Source of the DNA: Flavimaricola marinus
Lineage (GTDB): Bacteria > Pseudomonadota > Alphaproteobacteria > Rhodobacterales > Rhodobacteraceae
DNA length: 64,000 nucleotides
Reading direction: 5' to 3'
NCBI RefSeq assembly: GCF_900184895.1
Contig: NZ_FXZK01000001.1
Location: 1,116,001-1,180,000 of the forward strand
Part shown: piece by piece, positions 1 through 7,954 of the stretch
How positions within the stretch are numbered: the first letter of the stretch is position 1
Layout: each line of letters opens with the position of its first letter
Made by a program: the position numbers and the translations under genes
The notes under the pieces: generated by a model
What the model was told of the DNA's origin: nothing
Seen by the model: only the letters and a program-made list of their open reading frames with translations
The model's database searches: none

Positions 1-338
1 ATCAGAATGCCTGACGTTGCGGCCAGCACGAAGCCGAGACCCAAAACCGCAAACGACTCGCCAAGTGCACGCGGGATTGTCCCGTCGGACCACATCTCGA
101 CGCTTTGCCAGAACACCGCCTCGGGACTCGGCATGACCAGATTGCCCGACGTAGTGTTCAGCAGTTTCATGCCGGCGATCAGAATGAGGAGAATGAACAA
201 CTGCCAGAACACGATGACACGGCGCGTTTGGGATTTCTTTGCCTCTGCCACTTGGGAGGCGGACTTTGCCGTGCGGTCACCGCCAGACGCTCTTCGAGCA
301 TCTTGAGCCTGCGCATCCTCTGCCTCCCGATCCGCCAT
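1..338 (-). CDS. ABC transporter permease, NitT/TauT (SsuC-like) type, partial
   Basis: The reverse strand reads from an ATG at 338 through the window edge without a stop, giving about 112 residues. The first 45 residues are a charged cytoplasmic tail rich in Ala, Glu and Lys. A hydrophobic span (VIVFWQLFILLILIAGMKLL) follows, then the family-typical LVMPSPEAVFW segment and the start of a second span. That arrangement is the standard N-terminus of the inner-membrane permease of nitrate/sulfonate/taurine-type importers (family knowledge). The C-terminal EAA loop that contacts the ATPase lies outside the window. The gene is divergent from the LysR gene at 578, which is likely to control it. The long charged tail is unusual for the family. 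Substrate cannot be told. Confidence 0.8.
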   Translation of the reverse strand, partial: MADREAEDAQAQDARRASGGDRTAKSASQVAEAKKSQTRRVIVFWQLFILLILIAGMKLLNTTSGNLVMPSPEAVFWQSVEMWSDGTIPRALGESFAVLGLGFVLAATSGIL

Positions 339-420
339 GTCACCCTTCTATCTGGATGGCGCTTCTATTCTTCGCAATTCCAACTAGCCCGTTTGTATTT
401 ACACGTATCTGTCTATCGCG

Positions 421-438
421 AATACAATACGTTGTATT
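421..438. promoter_or_regulatory. Inverted repeat, probable LysR operator
   Basis: AATACAA-TACG-TTGTATT is a perfect 7-bp inverted repeat with a 4-nt spacer. It lies in the 239-nt spacer between the divergent ABC permease and the LysR gene. LysR proteins usually bind imperfect dyads upstream of the divergent promoter, so this is the best candidate autoregulatory site. The rest of the spacer (339-577) shows no gene. Confidence 0.5.
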
Positions 439-577
439 GCATCGGATGCTTGCCGACGCTGTTAGACTGCCACTTAACGCATCGTGGCAGGAGCTGGAAT
501 TGAACACCACCACCTACGATTTCGAGGCCGGACTGGCAGAGCAGGACGAAAGTGCCCCACGCAGGGCCGTCCTGCCC

Positions 578-1546
578 ATGACGCTGCAACAGTTGCGGAT
601 TTTCCATGCCGTGGCGAATGCAGAGACGATGACAAAGGCGGCCAAGCAACTTGGGCTGGCCCAGCCTTCGGTGTCACAGCAGCTGAACAGGCTCGAGGCA
701 TCCATCGGCACGCGTCTCTTCATCCGCCGCCCAAACGAAATGGAACTTACCGAGGCAGGACTCTACCTGTTGCCGCGCGTCGAGCAGTTGCTGCGAATCC
801 TCAATGAGGCAGAAGACGGGCTGCAACGTTTTTGCGAAGGCCGCCCCGCCGTGGTCAAGTTGGCGGGTCTCGACTCGGTGTTGCGAAACCTCCTTCCCGG
901 AGCGGTCGGCCGTCTACACGATTGCTTTCCCGGCGTGACCATGGACGTGCAGGAAAGTGCGCCTGCGGAAATCGTGGAATTACTCGATGCCAGGCGCATC
1001 AACTTCGGTCTGGTGGCGGGGAACTCGCTGGCCGAGACACACGAGCAATTCCTTCAAGTACCGATCATGGAGGACCCCTATGTTCTCGCCGTGCCCAAGG
1101 AATTGGATCTTGCCGGGGTGGCGGATCCGGCGCGGGAGCTGTCACCGGCCGCCTACCGAACTCTCAACCGGTCGATTCAATTTGCGTTCGGAAGCACGCA
1201 TACCCGGCGCGTCTCGAATTGGTATGACAGGCTCTTGCCGGGTCATCAGCCGATCGTTCAATGTCGCAGCTACGAGTCCGCGCTTTCCTTCGTGCGGGCG
1301 GGAGCCGGTGTTTGTGTCGCGCCGGCGCTTTCCACGATCGGATCGGCAGGTCCGGACGCCGGTGTTAAGCGCTACCTGATCGGTGTTCCACCTCGGCGCA
1401 TCGTTGCTCTGATGCTATCGCAGCACCGGACGATGGAGCCCATGGCGACCCTGATTGCAGCTTTGAAAGACGTCGGTCGGGCTCTCGACATGCAGACAAT
1501 TCTGCCGACGCCGACGTTCCTTGCCGACGACGCGATGTCGCGCTAA
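578..1546 (+). CDS. LysR-family transcriptional regulator
   Basis: The protein has 322 residues, normal for LysR. A winged helix-turn-helix occupies residues 1-60 (TLQQLRIFHAVANAE, then AAKQLGLAQPSVSQQLNRLE). A periplasmic-binding-like effector domain follows from about residue 90. The frame is open further upstream, and a TTG at 500 preceded by GGAG could add 26 residues. I chose the ATG at 578 because LysR proteins normally start a few residues before the first helix. The effector domain shares spacing and phrases (EIVELLDARRINFG; W-Y-D/R-x-LP; VRAGAGVC) with the LysR at 18863-19870, so the two are probably paralogues bracketing the PQQ cluster. It is likely to control the divergent permease and perhaps the PQQ genes. 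Confidence 0.85.
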   Translation: MTLQQLRIFHAVANAETMTKAAKQLGLAQPSVSQQLNRLEASIGTRLFIRRPNEMELTEAGLYLLPRVEQLLRILNEAEDGLQRFCEGRPAVVKLAGLDSVLRNLLPGAVGRLHDCFPGVTMDVQESAPAEIVELLDARRINFGLVAGNSLAETHEQFLQVPIMEDPYVLAVPKELDLAGVADPARELSPAAYRTLNRSIQFAFGSTHTRRVSNWYDRLLPGHQPIVQCRSYESALSFVRAGAGVCVAPALSTIGSAGPDAGVKRYLIGVPPRRIVALMLSQHRTMEPMATLIAALKDVGRALDMQTILPTPTFLADDAMSR

Positions 1547-1738
1547 GCGGGCCTCGCGCGATCGGTTTCTTGCGGTTTGAGGTCGGCTGACCCAATAGCT
1601 TTGACCTGCCCGTGAATCTTCGACCAGCCGCCACCGCAACCCATGGTGTGTTGAGACAACGCTCCGATACCTGTGGCATCCGGAAGCTTCTTCAATGCAT
1701 CTCATAGGTAACATCAATCGAGGATTGGCGCAGTCTGG

Positions 1739-1755
1739 GCTCCTATAAAAGGAGC
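1739..1755 (+). promoter_or_regulatory. Hairpin covering the ribosome-binding site of the SMP-30-like gene
   Basis: GCTCCT-ATAAA-AGGAGC is a perfect 6-bp stem with a 5-nt A/T loop. Its right arm is the Shine-Dalgarno (AGGAG) of the gene starting at 1761. If formed in the mRNA it would hide the ribosome-binding site. A second dyad, CAATC-GAG-GATTG (1715-1727), just upstream resembles the LysR-type sites elsewhere in this cluster. Nothing else is seen in 1547-1738. Confidence 0.4.
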
Positions 1756-1760
1756 TTGCG

Positions 1761-2615
1761 ATGAGACATTTTCTACTTGCGGTTTCGGTGATCCTGCCCG
1801 GTCCGGTTCTGGGTGAAAGCTTCGACGAGGCCTGGCGGCTAGGGGGCTTCAGCTTGCCCGAATCTGCCTGGTACGAGGCCAGCATCGACAAGATCATCGT
1901 CAGCAACATCGGGGTCTTCGGCCCCGACGGCGGCATGGACGGCCGTCTTTCCCTGGTTTCGACGGATGGCACCGTCGAGAATGCCGGTTGGGTCACCGGG
2001 CTCATGGACCCCAAGGGCATGTCGAGTCATGACGGGATGCTCTATGTGGCGGATGCCATCGGGATGCATGTTGTGTCGATCGCGGATGGGAGCCTTGTCT
2101 CCACCGTAGCGCTCGAGGGGGCCACGTTCCCCAACGACGTGGCGGTGAGCGCGGATGGGTCGGTCTACGTAACCGATTTCCTTGCGGGCGGTCTTTATCG
2201 CTACAGGGACGGAACCGCCGAGGTCTTTCTGCCGGCCGGAAGCTTGCCGCTCCCAAATGGCATTCTCGCCGTCGATGGAACTCTCTGGATCGGATCGTTC
2301 GGAGACGGAATGCAGGCTGATTTCAGCGTGGCCGAGCCCGGCGGGCTCTGGCTGGTGGATATCGAAAGCAAGGCCGTCACTCCCGTCGATGGGGCGCAGG
2401 GCCTTGGTAGCGTCGACGGGATGGTTGTCGTGGGCGACAGGGTGATCTTCGACGATAATCCGACCGGTACGATGTTCATTCACGACGCCGCTGGCACGCG
2501 CCAGCTTGCCTCCGTAGGACCAGGCGCCGCCGATCTCGGCGTGATGGGCGACATGGTCATCGTGCCCAATCTCGGCACGGGCGAAATCGTGGTCTACCGG
2601 TATTCCGCGGACTAG
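1761..2615 (+). CDS. Secreted SMP-30/gluconolactonase-like beta-propeller protein
   Basis: The protein has 284 residues with a short signal peptide (about residues 1-18, ending near VLG-ESF). The rest is a run of blade-like repeats such as DPKGMSSHDGMLYVADAIG, FPNDVAVSADGSVYVTDF and LPNGILAVDGTLWIGSF. This pattern fits the SMP-30/gluconolaconase/luciferin-regenerating six-blade propeller superfamily, whose members hydrolyse lactones or serve as metal-binding scaffolds. Start and Shine-Dalgarno (AAAGGAG, 6 nt before ATG) are clear. In this setting a periplasmic lactonase acting on a product of PQQ sugar/alcohol oxidation is possible, but that is inference. It converges on the ABC-2 permease gene at 2664. 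Confidence 0.7.
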   Translation: MRHFLLAVSVILPGPVLGESFDEAWRLGGFSLPESAWYEASIDKIIVSNIGVFGPDGGMDGRLSLVSTDGTVENAGWVTGLMDPKGMSSHDGMLYVADAIGMHVVSIADGSLVSTVALEGATFPNDVAVSADGSVYVTDFLAGGLYRYRDGTAEVFLPAGSLPLPNGILAVDGTLWIGSFGDGMQADFSVAEPGGLWLVDIESKAVTPVDGAQGLGSVDGMVVVGDRVIFDDNPTGTMFIHDAAGTRQLASVGPGAADLGVMGDMVIVPNLGTGEIVVYRYSAD

Positions 2616-2640
2616 CCATACCTCCCTGGCACGCCGCGGG

Positions 2641-2669
2641 GGCTGGCTCCGAATCTTTCGGGGTCAGCC
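2641..2669. terminator. Hairpin between convergent genes
   Basis: GGCTG-G-CTCCGAA / TTCGGGG-T-CAGCC forms a 13-bp stem (with G-T wobbles) and a 3-nt loop between the stop of the propeller gene (2615) and the convergent permease gene. It overlaps the permease stop codon and has no U-run, so it may act as a bidirectional or Rho-assisted end. Confidence 0.4.
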
Positions 2670-3488
2670 GCGCTTGATCATGCGGATCGAGCCCCGGTTC
2701 GGGTCGTATCCCCGCGCCGAAAGGCCGAAGGCAACAACGGCCACGCCTGTCACCACGGCACAGGACGTCCAATTCATTTGCCCATAGGCTGCGAAGCGGA
2801 TCAGCTCGACCGCGTGCGTAAAGGGATTGAACATGGCAATGTCGTGCAGGAGCGAGGCACCGCTTTCCTGAAGTTTCCACAGCGGATAGAGCGCCGAAGA
2901 CATGAAGAACATCGGGAAGATGACAAAATTCATCAGCCCGGCAAAGTTCTCGATCTGGCGGGTATAGACGGTGATCAAGAGACCGATGGACCCCAGCATT
3001 AGTCCCGAGAGAAGCATCGCCGGCGCGATCCAGATCATGCCGGCGAGCGTGGTGTAGTAGCCCACCAGCGCGGCGATTCCCAGAAATACATAGGCCTGCA
3101 GCATCGCGAGTATCGTAGCGCCTACGATCTTGGCCAGAAGTAAGTAGCTGCGTGGAAGGGGCGTCACCAGCATCACCCGCATGACGCCGGCCTCCCGGTC
3201 ATAAACCATCGAGAGTGCCGATTGCATGCACTGGAAGAGGATGATGATCCCCACCAGCCCAGGCAGGATATATTCCTGATAGGGCGTGTAGGTCTGATAG
3301 GGTGGGATGATCGAAATACCCAAAAGGTTCTGCAGTCCGGTAGCGAAGATGAACAACCACAGCGAAGGCCGGACGATCGCTGATAAAAGGCGTTCATACT
3401 GACGCAGGAATTTCAGAATCTCCCGCTCGGTGACTGCATAAAGGCCAAGCATATAGCGACGTCGGACATGGGATACCTGATCAGTCAC
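2664..3488 (-). CDS. ABC-2 type permease of the PQQ-dehydrogenase-associated ABC system
   Basis: The protein has 274 residues with an N-terminal amphipathic segment (TEREILKFLRQYERLLSAIVRPSLW) and six hydrophobic spans, the ABC2_membrane fold. A family defined only next to PQQ alcohol dehydrogenases (the PedC-type alcohol ABC permease) has this layout. A GTG at 3488 overlaps the upstream stop by 8 nt (GTGACTGA) and is my chosen start. An ATG at 3452 would remove 12 residues. The gene is third after the propeller and binding-protein genes in one operon. Its ATPase is probably 8658-9410 on the other strand. Homologous clusters have been proposed to export aromatic or aldehyde compounds, or to serve lanthanide uptake (lut-like). 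The sequence does not decide between these. Confidence 0.8.
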   Translation of the reverse strand: MTDQVSHVRRRYMLGLYAVTEREILKFLRQYERLLSAIVRPSLWLFIFATGLQNLLGISIIPPYQTYTPYQEYILPGLVGIIILFQCMQSALSMVYDREAGVMRVMLVTPLPRSYLLLAKIVGATILAMLQAYVFLGIAALVGYYTTLAGMIWIAPAMLLSGLMLGSIGLLITVYTRQIENFAGLMNFVIFPMFFMSSALYPLWKLQESGASLLHDIAMFNPFTHAVELIRFAAYGQMNWTSCAVVTGVAVVAFGLSARGYDPNRGSIRMIKRG

Positions 3489-4650
3489 AGCTGAATTCCG
3501 GCTCGTCGACGCCAAGACTGTCAAGCGTGTTGGTTTGATGCAGGAACCCTTCAAGAGGAGCGATGCCGATGATTGCATTTGCGGTGGCAAGCAGGATCGG
3601 CTGTCTGAGCTGGTTGTCCCACGGGCGGAAACTCAGCTGTGCGCCCTTCGAACCGTCGAGCCGAAGCGCGTCTGATCGCAAGAAGGCCTCGATTGCGACC
3701 GAGTCGCGGTCTCGGGACTTGGCTTCCGCCGTCAGGACCGCGCGCATTGCAATCCAGACCGACCAATCCTGCCATGTCATCCGCCTGTCGTAGCCCACCG
3801 CCGTCTCGAACCGGCTGTTGACCTGCGGGGCGCCGTAGCGTTCAAGTGACCAGTGCCATTCAAGCGGCACAAGCCCCGTCGCACCGACCACGGGGCGGGG
3901 CAGAGCCGTCCGATAGGGCAAATAGCGCGAAAATTCGCCATAGCTGTCCGCGATGAAGACGGCATCGTAGTCGCGTGTATCCCCGGTCAGTAGGGCCACG
4001 TTATTCTGCTCGCGAAGCGCGGGATTGGTCGACAGGTCGAATTCTCGCGTCGCCACGATCCGCAACCGAAACCGCTCGGCCGCTTCAATGAACGACGCGG
4101 CGCGCGCCCGATCCCGTTCCGTCTTGCCATGCAGGAGAAGCACCTGCTGCCATTGCATCTTGACGAAGTGCTGGATCAGGGCATCGGCGATCATCCTGTC
4201 GCTGGCGGCCGTGTGCAGCATCCTGGCGTGACAGCGGCGGCGGAGCCAATCCTCGGGCGCGGTCGAGTTGAGGAGCAGCGGGCCATCCGGCCCGAGTGCC
4301 TCGGCAACCGCGTCGGCCTCCGGCGCGGGCAGATCGAGAATGATGTATCTCGCGCCCTCATCGGCCAGCGACCGGGCCGCTGCCAAGAGGTCACCGGGTT
4401 CGGCAACGCGCATGACCGACAGGTCGATCGTCAGATCCCGCGCATCGGTCAGCAACGAAAGGTCGCTGATGGCCATTCTTGCGGCAACCTCGGGGTCCCC
4501 TTGCCGGCTGGTTTCGATCCTTGCATAGGCAATGGCTTCATCGTAGCGCGGATCGGGATCGATACCGAGAAGCGCAATCCGCACCTCTTCCTGGGCCGCG
4601 GCGATCCCCGCCCAGACAGAGATGGCAAAGATGAGCAGGGCGCGCATCAA
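3481..4650 (-). CDS. ABC transporter substrate-binding protein, PQQ-dehydrogenase system
   Basis: The protein has 389 residues with a signal peptide (MMRALLIFAISVWAGIAAAQ, cleavage near AAA-QEE). It has a type I periplasmic-binding fold of the Leu/Ile/Val kind: an N-lobe starting VRIALLGIDPDPRYDEAIAYA, a hinge, and a C-lobe with DYDAVFIADSYGEFSRYLPYRTALPRPVVGATGL. Conserved stretches such as RRCHARMLHTAASDRMIADAL fit the binding-protein family found with PQQ alcohol dehydrogenases (resembling LutA of lanthanide clusters). Its start overlaps the upstream propeller gene by 4 nt (ATGA) and its end overlaps the permease start, indicating translational coupling. The ligand is unknown; a metal chelate or an alcohol-derived compound is inferred. 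Confidence 0.82.
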   Translation of the reverse strand: MMRALLIFAISVWAGIAAAQEEVRIALLGIDPDPRYDEAIAYARIETSRQGDPEVAARMAISDLSLLTDARDLTIDLSVMRVAEPGDLLAAARSLADEGARYIILDLPAPEADAVAEALGPDGPLLLNSTAPEDWLRRRCHARMLHTAASDRMIADALIQHFVKMQWQQVLLLHGKTERDRARAASFIEAAERFRLRIVATREFDLSTNPALREQNNVALLTGDTRDYDAVFIADSYGEFSRYLPYRTALPRPVVGATGLVPLEWHWSLERYGAPQVNSRFETAVGYDRRMTWQDWSVWIAMRAVLTAEAKSRDRDSVAIEAFLRSDALRLDGSKGAQLSFRPWDNQLRQPILLATANAIIGIAPLEGFLHQTNTLDSLGVDEPEFSCD

Positions 4651-5606
4651 TCGTCTATGACCACGGTATGGGGAACCTGTCCCACTGGGATTGAGCGTAT
4701 TGGGCGCAGGGTGCCAGTGTCGATCAGGGTGATGTCATCCGACAACCCGTTTGCCACCACTGCGACGCTTTCGTCCCGGGTCAGCGCAACCGACCACGCG
4801 CGGCGACCTACCAGAACATAGTCTATCACCTCGTGCGTCACTCCGTCGATGACCGCGATATGGTTCGCGCGGCCCAGCGAAATATAGCCACGCGATCCAT
4901 CGGCCGTCAGGGCCATGCCCACCGGCGTCACGTCCTCGGGACGAAAGCCTGGCGGCAGGAATTGCAGCACTTCCTTGATCTCGTTCGTAGCACGGTCGAT
5001 GATATAGATCTCGCTCGACAATTCGGCCGAGACCCATAACTCGTTCGTCTCGGGTGTCAGCACGAACCGGCGCGGACGGGTTCCCACGATGATGTTGTCG
5101 ACCACAGCACCGGCTTCGGTGTCGATCACGTGGATCATGTCGGCCACTTCAGAGGTAACATAGACGGTCGAGCCGTCTTCGGATGTGATCACCCCTTCGG
5201 GTTCGGCGCCCGTGGGCACGTCGTGGATCACGATCCGGCTGTCGGCCTCGATGATCTCGAGCATCGAGTCCTCTTCGTTCGAGACGTAGATCAGCGACTC
5301 GTCCGGCGAAAAGGCAAAGACTTCGGGGCTCGGCCCGGTTGGAATGCTGTCGACGACCTCAAGCGTCTCGACATCGATGATGTCGATCACGTCGTCGTCT
5401 CCGCAGGCAACATAGAGAAGCGTCCGGTCGGCGTTCAGCCTCATGTCGCGGGGGCGGCGTGAAGTTTCGATGGTGGCGATATGCTCGAATTCCGGGGAGA
5501 AGACCCAGATATCATGGCTTCTTTCGTTCGAGACGAAGATGCGGCCCGTCTCAAGGGCAAAAGCCGGCGTCGCCGCGATCAGGGCAACAAGAAGTGCGCG
5601 AAACAT
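4647..5606 (-). CDS. Secreted YVTN-type beta-propeller, PQQ-catabolism associated
   Basis: The protein has 319 residues with signal peptide MFRALLVALIAATPAFA. It contains about seven repeats of the form IFVSNERSHDIWVFSPE, LYVACGDDDVIDIIDVET, IYVSNEEDSMLEIIEAD and VYVTSEVADMIHVIDTE. That is the YVTN/PQQ-linked propeller family known beside PQQ dehydrogenases and their ABC system. It is very acidic (many D/E at blade edges), which could suit metal binding, but no enzymatic site is recognisable. It sits 4 nt after the cupredoxin-like gene and overlaps the binding-protein gene, so it is co-translated with the transporter. A role as a periplasmic scaffold or ligand carrier is inference. Confidence 0.8.
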   Translation of the reverse strand: MFRALLVALIAATPAFALETGRIFVSNERSHDIWVFSPEFEHIATIETSRRPRDMRLNADRTLLYVACGDDDVIDIIDVETLEVVDSIPTGPSPEVFAFSPDESLIYVSNEEDSMLEIIEADSRIVIHDVPTGAEPEGVITSEDGSTVYVTSEVADMIHVIDTEAGAVVDNIIVGTRPRRFVLTPETNELWVSAELSSEIYIIDRATNEIKEVLQFLPPGFRPEDVTPVGMALTADGSRGYISLGRANHIAVIDGVTHEVIDYVLVGRRAWSVALTRDESVAVVANGLSDDITLIDTGTLRPIRSIPVGQVPHTVVIDD

Positions 5607-5610
5607 GAGC

Positions 5611-6024
5611 CTACCTCACGATGAACGTGCCGGCGAGGCCACGTTCCTCATAGCCGGCGATCCAGAAGTCATAGTTGCCCGGACGGATCGGAACGAACCA
5701 GATGTCGATCCTGCCTTCGTCGTCGAACTCGATGGCGTAGAGGCCGAAGGGCTGCACCTCAAGGTCATTGATCACCACCTGGTTGATCCATGAGTTACGG
5801 AACAGGTCGGGGGCCACGATCTGAAATTCTTCGCCGCCGTCATGGACGATCGACCAACGGTAATACTTGCCCGTCTCCAACTCGAATTCATTGACTGAAA
5901 GGGTCAGTTCCGCGCTGTCGATCTCCATATCGGGAAGCCGAGTCGCATTGCTTGCGAGGTTTCCTTCGGCATGCGCGGCGGCACCGGTGACCATCAGCAA
6001 AAGTGCCCAGATTGCGTGTTTCAT
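5611..6024 (-). CDS. Small periplasmic cupredoxin-like protein
   Basis: The protein has 137 residues from the ATG at 6024, which has a strong GGGAGG 4-9 nt upstream. A longer reading from 6039 would place the Shine-Dalgarno inside the gene. Signal peptide: MKHAIWALLLMVTGAAAHAE. The mature part is beta-rich with a cupredoxin-like flow (ETGKYYRWSIVHDGG, VPIRPGNYDFWIAGYEERGLAGTFIVR). The usual copper ligands (Cys and Met near the C-terminus, two His) are not evident, so it is probably not a blue copper protein. It is the first gene of the operon that runs to the ABC-2 permease. It might bind another metal or a cofactor; this is speculative. Confidence 0.65.
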   Translation of the reverse strand: MKHAIWALLLMVTGAAAHAEGNLASNATRLPDMEIDSAELTLSVNEFELETGKYYRWSIVHDGGEEFQIVAPDLFRNSWINQVVINDLEVQPFGLYAIEFDDEGRIDIWFVPIRPGNYDFWIAGYEERGLAGTFIVR

Positions 6025-6071
6025 CTTTCCTCCCGTCAAGACGTTGCCGTTTCATGATAGCCGGATCTACG

Positions 6072-6083
6072 AATTGGATTTGG
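6072..6083. promoter_or_regulatory. AATTGGATTTGG motif in divergent promoter
   Basis: This 12-mer in the spacer between the cupredoxin-like gene (-) and the ABC binding protein (+) is the exact reverse complement of 19921-19932 in front of the LysR gene at 18863-19870. The shared motif points to control of both divergent operons by that LysR. Confidence 0.5.
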
Positions 6084-6174
6084 TAATACTTGAGATTGAG
6101 TTACGCATTTTTGACGGGTGCTAGCATCGCCTGGAACGAGAAGACCATTCAGAGACCGGTTCGGGAGGAAAGTC

Positions 6175-7170
6175 ATGAACAGACGTGATTTCAACAAGCT
6201 GTTCGCAGCAACCGCCGCAGCGGCGGTCCCCGCGAGAGGATTTGCTTTCTCGCCCGCCGCGAAAGAGGTTGCGGTCGGCGTCCAGCTGACCGGAACGGCC
6301 AGCTGGGAGATGCAGACGATCCTCGACAAGCGGCTCGATGTTCACAACGGGATCGCGCTGGACCTGATCGATGTGGCGAACAAGCAGGCCGGGCATGTTG
6401 CGCTCCTCTCAGGTGAGGCGGACTTGATCCTGTCGGATTACATCTGGGTCGCGTCGCTAAGAGCGGCAGGGGAGCCGATCACCTGCGTCCCGCATTCGCT
6501 GGCGGTGGGGGGGCTCATGGTTCCGGCAAACAGCGCTATCGGTGCGGTCACCGACCTGCCGGGCAAGACGATCGGCATCGCAGGCGGGCCGGTAGACAAG
6601 AGCTGGATCGCCCTTCAAGCCTACTACGCACAGCAAACGGGCGAGACTCTGGCCGACAAGGTGGATGCCAAATTCGGAGCGCCGCCCCTGATCAACGAGC
6701 TTCTGGCCAATGGCGAAGTGGATGCGAGCCTCAACTTCTGGCACTTCAACGCCCGCGCCAAGGCGGCTGGCAACTCCGAACTGATCTCGGTCGCCGAGAT
6801 GATGACTGGCATGGGGATCACCAATCAACCACCCCTTCTGGCCTGGGTCTTTCTCGAGGAAACGGCGGACAAGAACGAAGACGCCCTGACCGGTTTCTTC
6901 GATGCCTCCTTCGAGGCAAAAGCACTTCTCGCCTCGGACGATGCAATCTGGGAGAGTTTGCGCGAACAGATGCGTGCGGCAGATGACGACGCGCTCTTTC
7001 AGACGCTCCGGGACGACTACCGTTCCGGGATAATTCCGGGATATAGTGACGAGATGATCGACGCGGCGGCCACCGCCTTTGAGATCATGGCCGAGTATGG
7101 CGGCCCGGAGTTGGTCGGCGACAGCCCGGTGATGGACCCGGGCACGTTCTGGGCCGGCTATCGCACATAG
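6175..7170 (+). CDS. ABC transporter substrate-binding protein, NitT/TauT (NMT1-like)
   Basis: The protein has 331 residues. The ATG at 6175 is preceded by GGGAGG; the frame extends upstream but without a good start. The N-terminus MNRRDFNKLFAATAAAAVPARGFA looks like a Tat signal (RRDF followed by a hydrophobic Ala-rich stretch). The mature protein has the type II binding fold of the taurine/nitrate/thiamine-precursor class: VGVQLTGTASWEMQTI, GEADLILSDYIWVASLRAAG, LPGKTIGIAGGPVDKSW, GEVDASLNFWHFNARAKA. It is followed by its permease (22-nt gap) and ATPase. Comparable transporters sit in methanol/PQQ clusters. The ligand is unknown. A Tat route would suggest a cofactor or folded protein, unusual for this class. 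Confidence 0.85.
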   Translation: MNRRDFNKLFAATAAAAVPARGFAFSPAAKEVAVGVQLTGTASWEMQTILDKRLDVHNGIALDLIDVANKQAGHVALLSGEADLILSDYIWVASLRAAGEPITCVPHSLAVGGLMVPANSAIGAVTDLPGKTIGIAGGPVDKSWIALQAYYAQQTGETLADKVDAKFGAPPLINELLANGEVDASLNFWHFNARAKAAGNSELISVAEMMTGMGITNQPPLLAWVFLEETADKNEDALTGFFDASFEAKALLASDDAIWESLREQMRAADDDALFQTLRDDYRSGIIPGYSDEMIDAAATAFEIMAEYGGPELVGDSPVMDPGTFWAGYRT

Positions 7171-7192
7171 GCGAGCGGCGAGACGGAGGCCA

Positions 7193-7954
7193 ATGGGGAA
7201 GCAGCGCGTCGACAGAAGCTCCTGGATCGAAGCTGCCTCGTTGCCGCTTCTCTTGCTTGTCTGGCAGCTCCTTGCGATGCTGGCAGACCATCGGCTGTTT
7301 CCGACACCGTTTGAAGTGTTTCGGGAAATCTGGCACCTCGCGACGGAACGCTACCTTCTCGAAGATCTCGGAAAGACCCTCGGTCGGGCCGCTCTCGCCT
7401 TTGTCGCCTCCATGACGATCGGGATAGCGATCGGCGGCGCGCTCGGTCGGGCACGAACGCTGGACCGGCTGTTTTCCAGTTGGATCCTGATCGGGCTGAA
7501 CATCCCCGCGATCGTTGTCGCCATCGCCTGCTACATCTGGCTCGGCCTGTCCGAATTTGCGCTGATCCTTGCGGTCACGATCAACAAGACCCCACTGGTG
7601 GCCGTGACAATGCGCGAAGGCGTGCGTGCGCTCGATACCGGGCTGACCGAGTTGGCCCAGGCCTATCGCGTGCCCTTCTTGCGGCGGATGCGCCTATTCC
7701 TGGTGCCCCAGCTCATGCCCTTCGTGCTGACCTCGGCCCGGACGGGGTTGTCGCTCATCTGGAAGATCGTGCTCGTCTTCGAAGTTCTCGGCAGCGACGG
7801 CGGGGTCGGCTTCCGGATCGGCGTCTATTTCCAGAATTTCGACATCACCGGCATCCTTGCCTATACGCTGGCATTCATGGCGGTTGTGATCGCCTTCGAA
7901 TACTTCGTCATGCGCCCACTCGAACGAAGGGTCCTCGGATGGCGCCAAGCATAG
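7193..7954 (+). CDS. ABC transporter permease, NitT/TauT type
   Basis: The protein has 253 residues and about six spans. It shows the family start LPLLLLVWQLLAMLADHRLFPTPFEVFREIW and the ATPase-docking EAA loop (LTELAQAYRVPFLRRMRLFLVPQLMPFVLTSAR), followed by GLSLIWKIVLVFEVLG. It is the inner-membrane channel of an importer with the binding protein upstream and the ATPase downstream (16-nt overlap). It is a different protein from the partial permease at the window start but of the same family. Confidence 0.87.
   Translation: MGKQRVDRSSWIEAASLPLLLLVWQLLAMLADHRLFPTPFEVFREIWHLATERYLLEDLGKTLGRAALAFVASMTIGIAIGGALGRARTLDRLFSSWILIGLNIPAIVVAIACYIWLGLSEFALILAVTINKTPLVAVTMREGVRALDTGLTELAQAYRVPFLRRMRLFLVPQLMPFVLTSARTGLSLIWKIVLVFEVLGSDGGVGFRIGVYFQNFDITGILAYTLAFMAVVIAFEYFVMRPLERRVLGWRQA

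Noticed and set aside
7-306. 99-codon plus-strand frame at the window start
   Set aside because: The opposite strand reads a convincing ABC permease with a hydrophobic span and PSPEAVFW motif.
239-577. Longer N-terminus for the first LysR gene
   Set aside because: LysR domain starts at 578; the extension is not conserved-looking. Only the TTG at 500 with GGAG remains a weak alternative.
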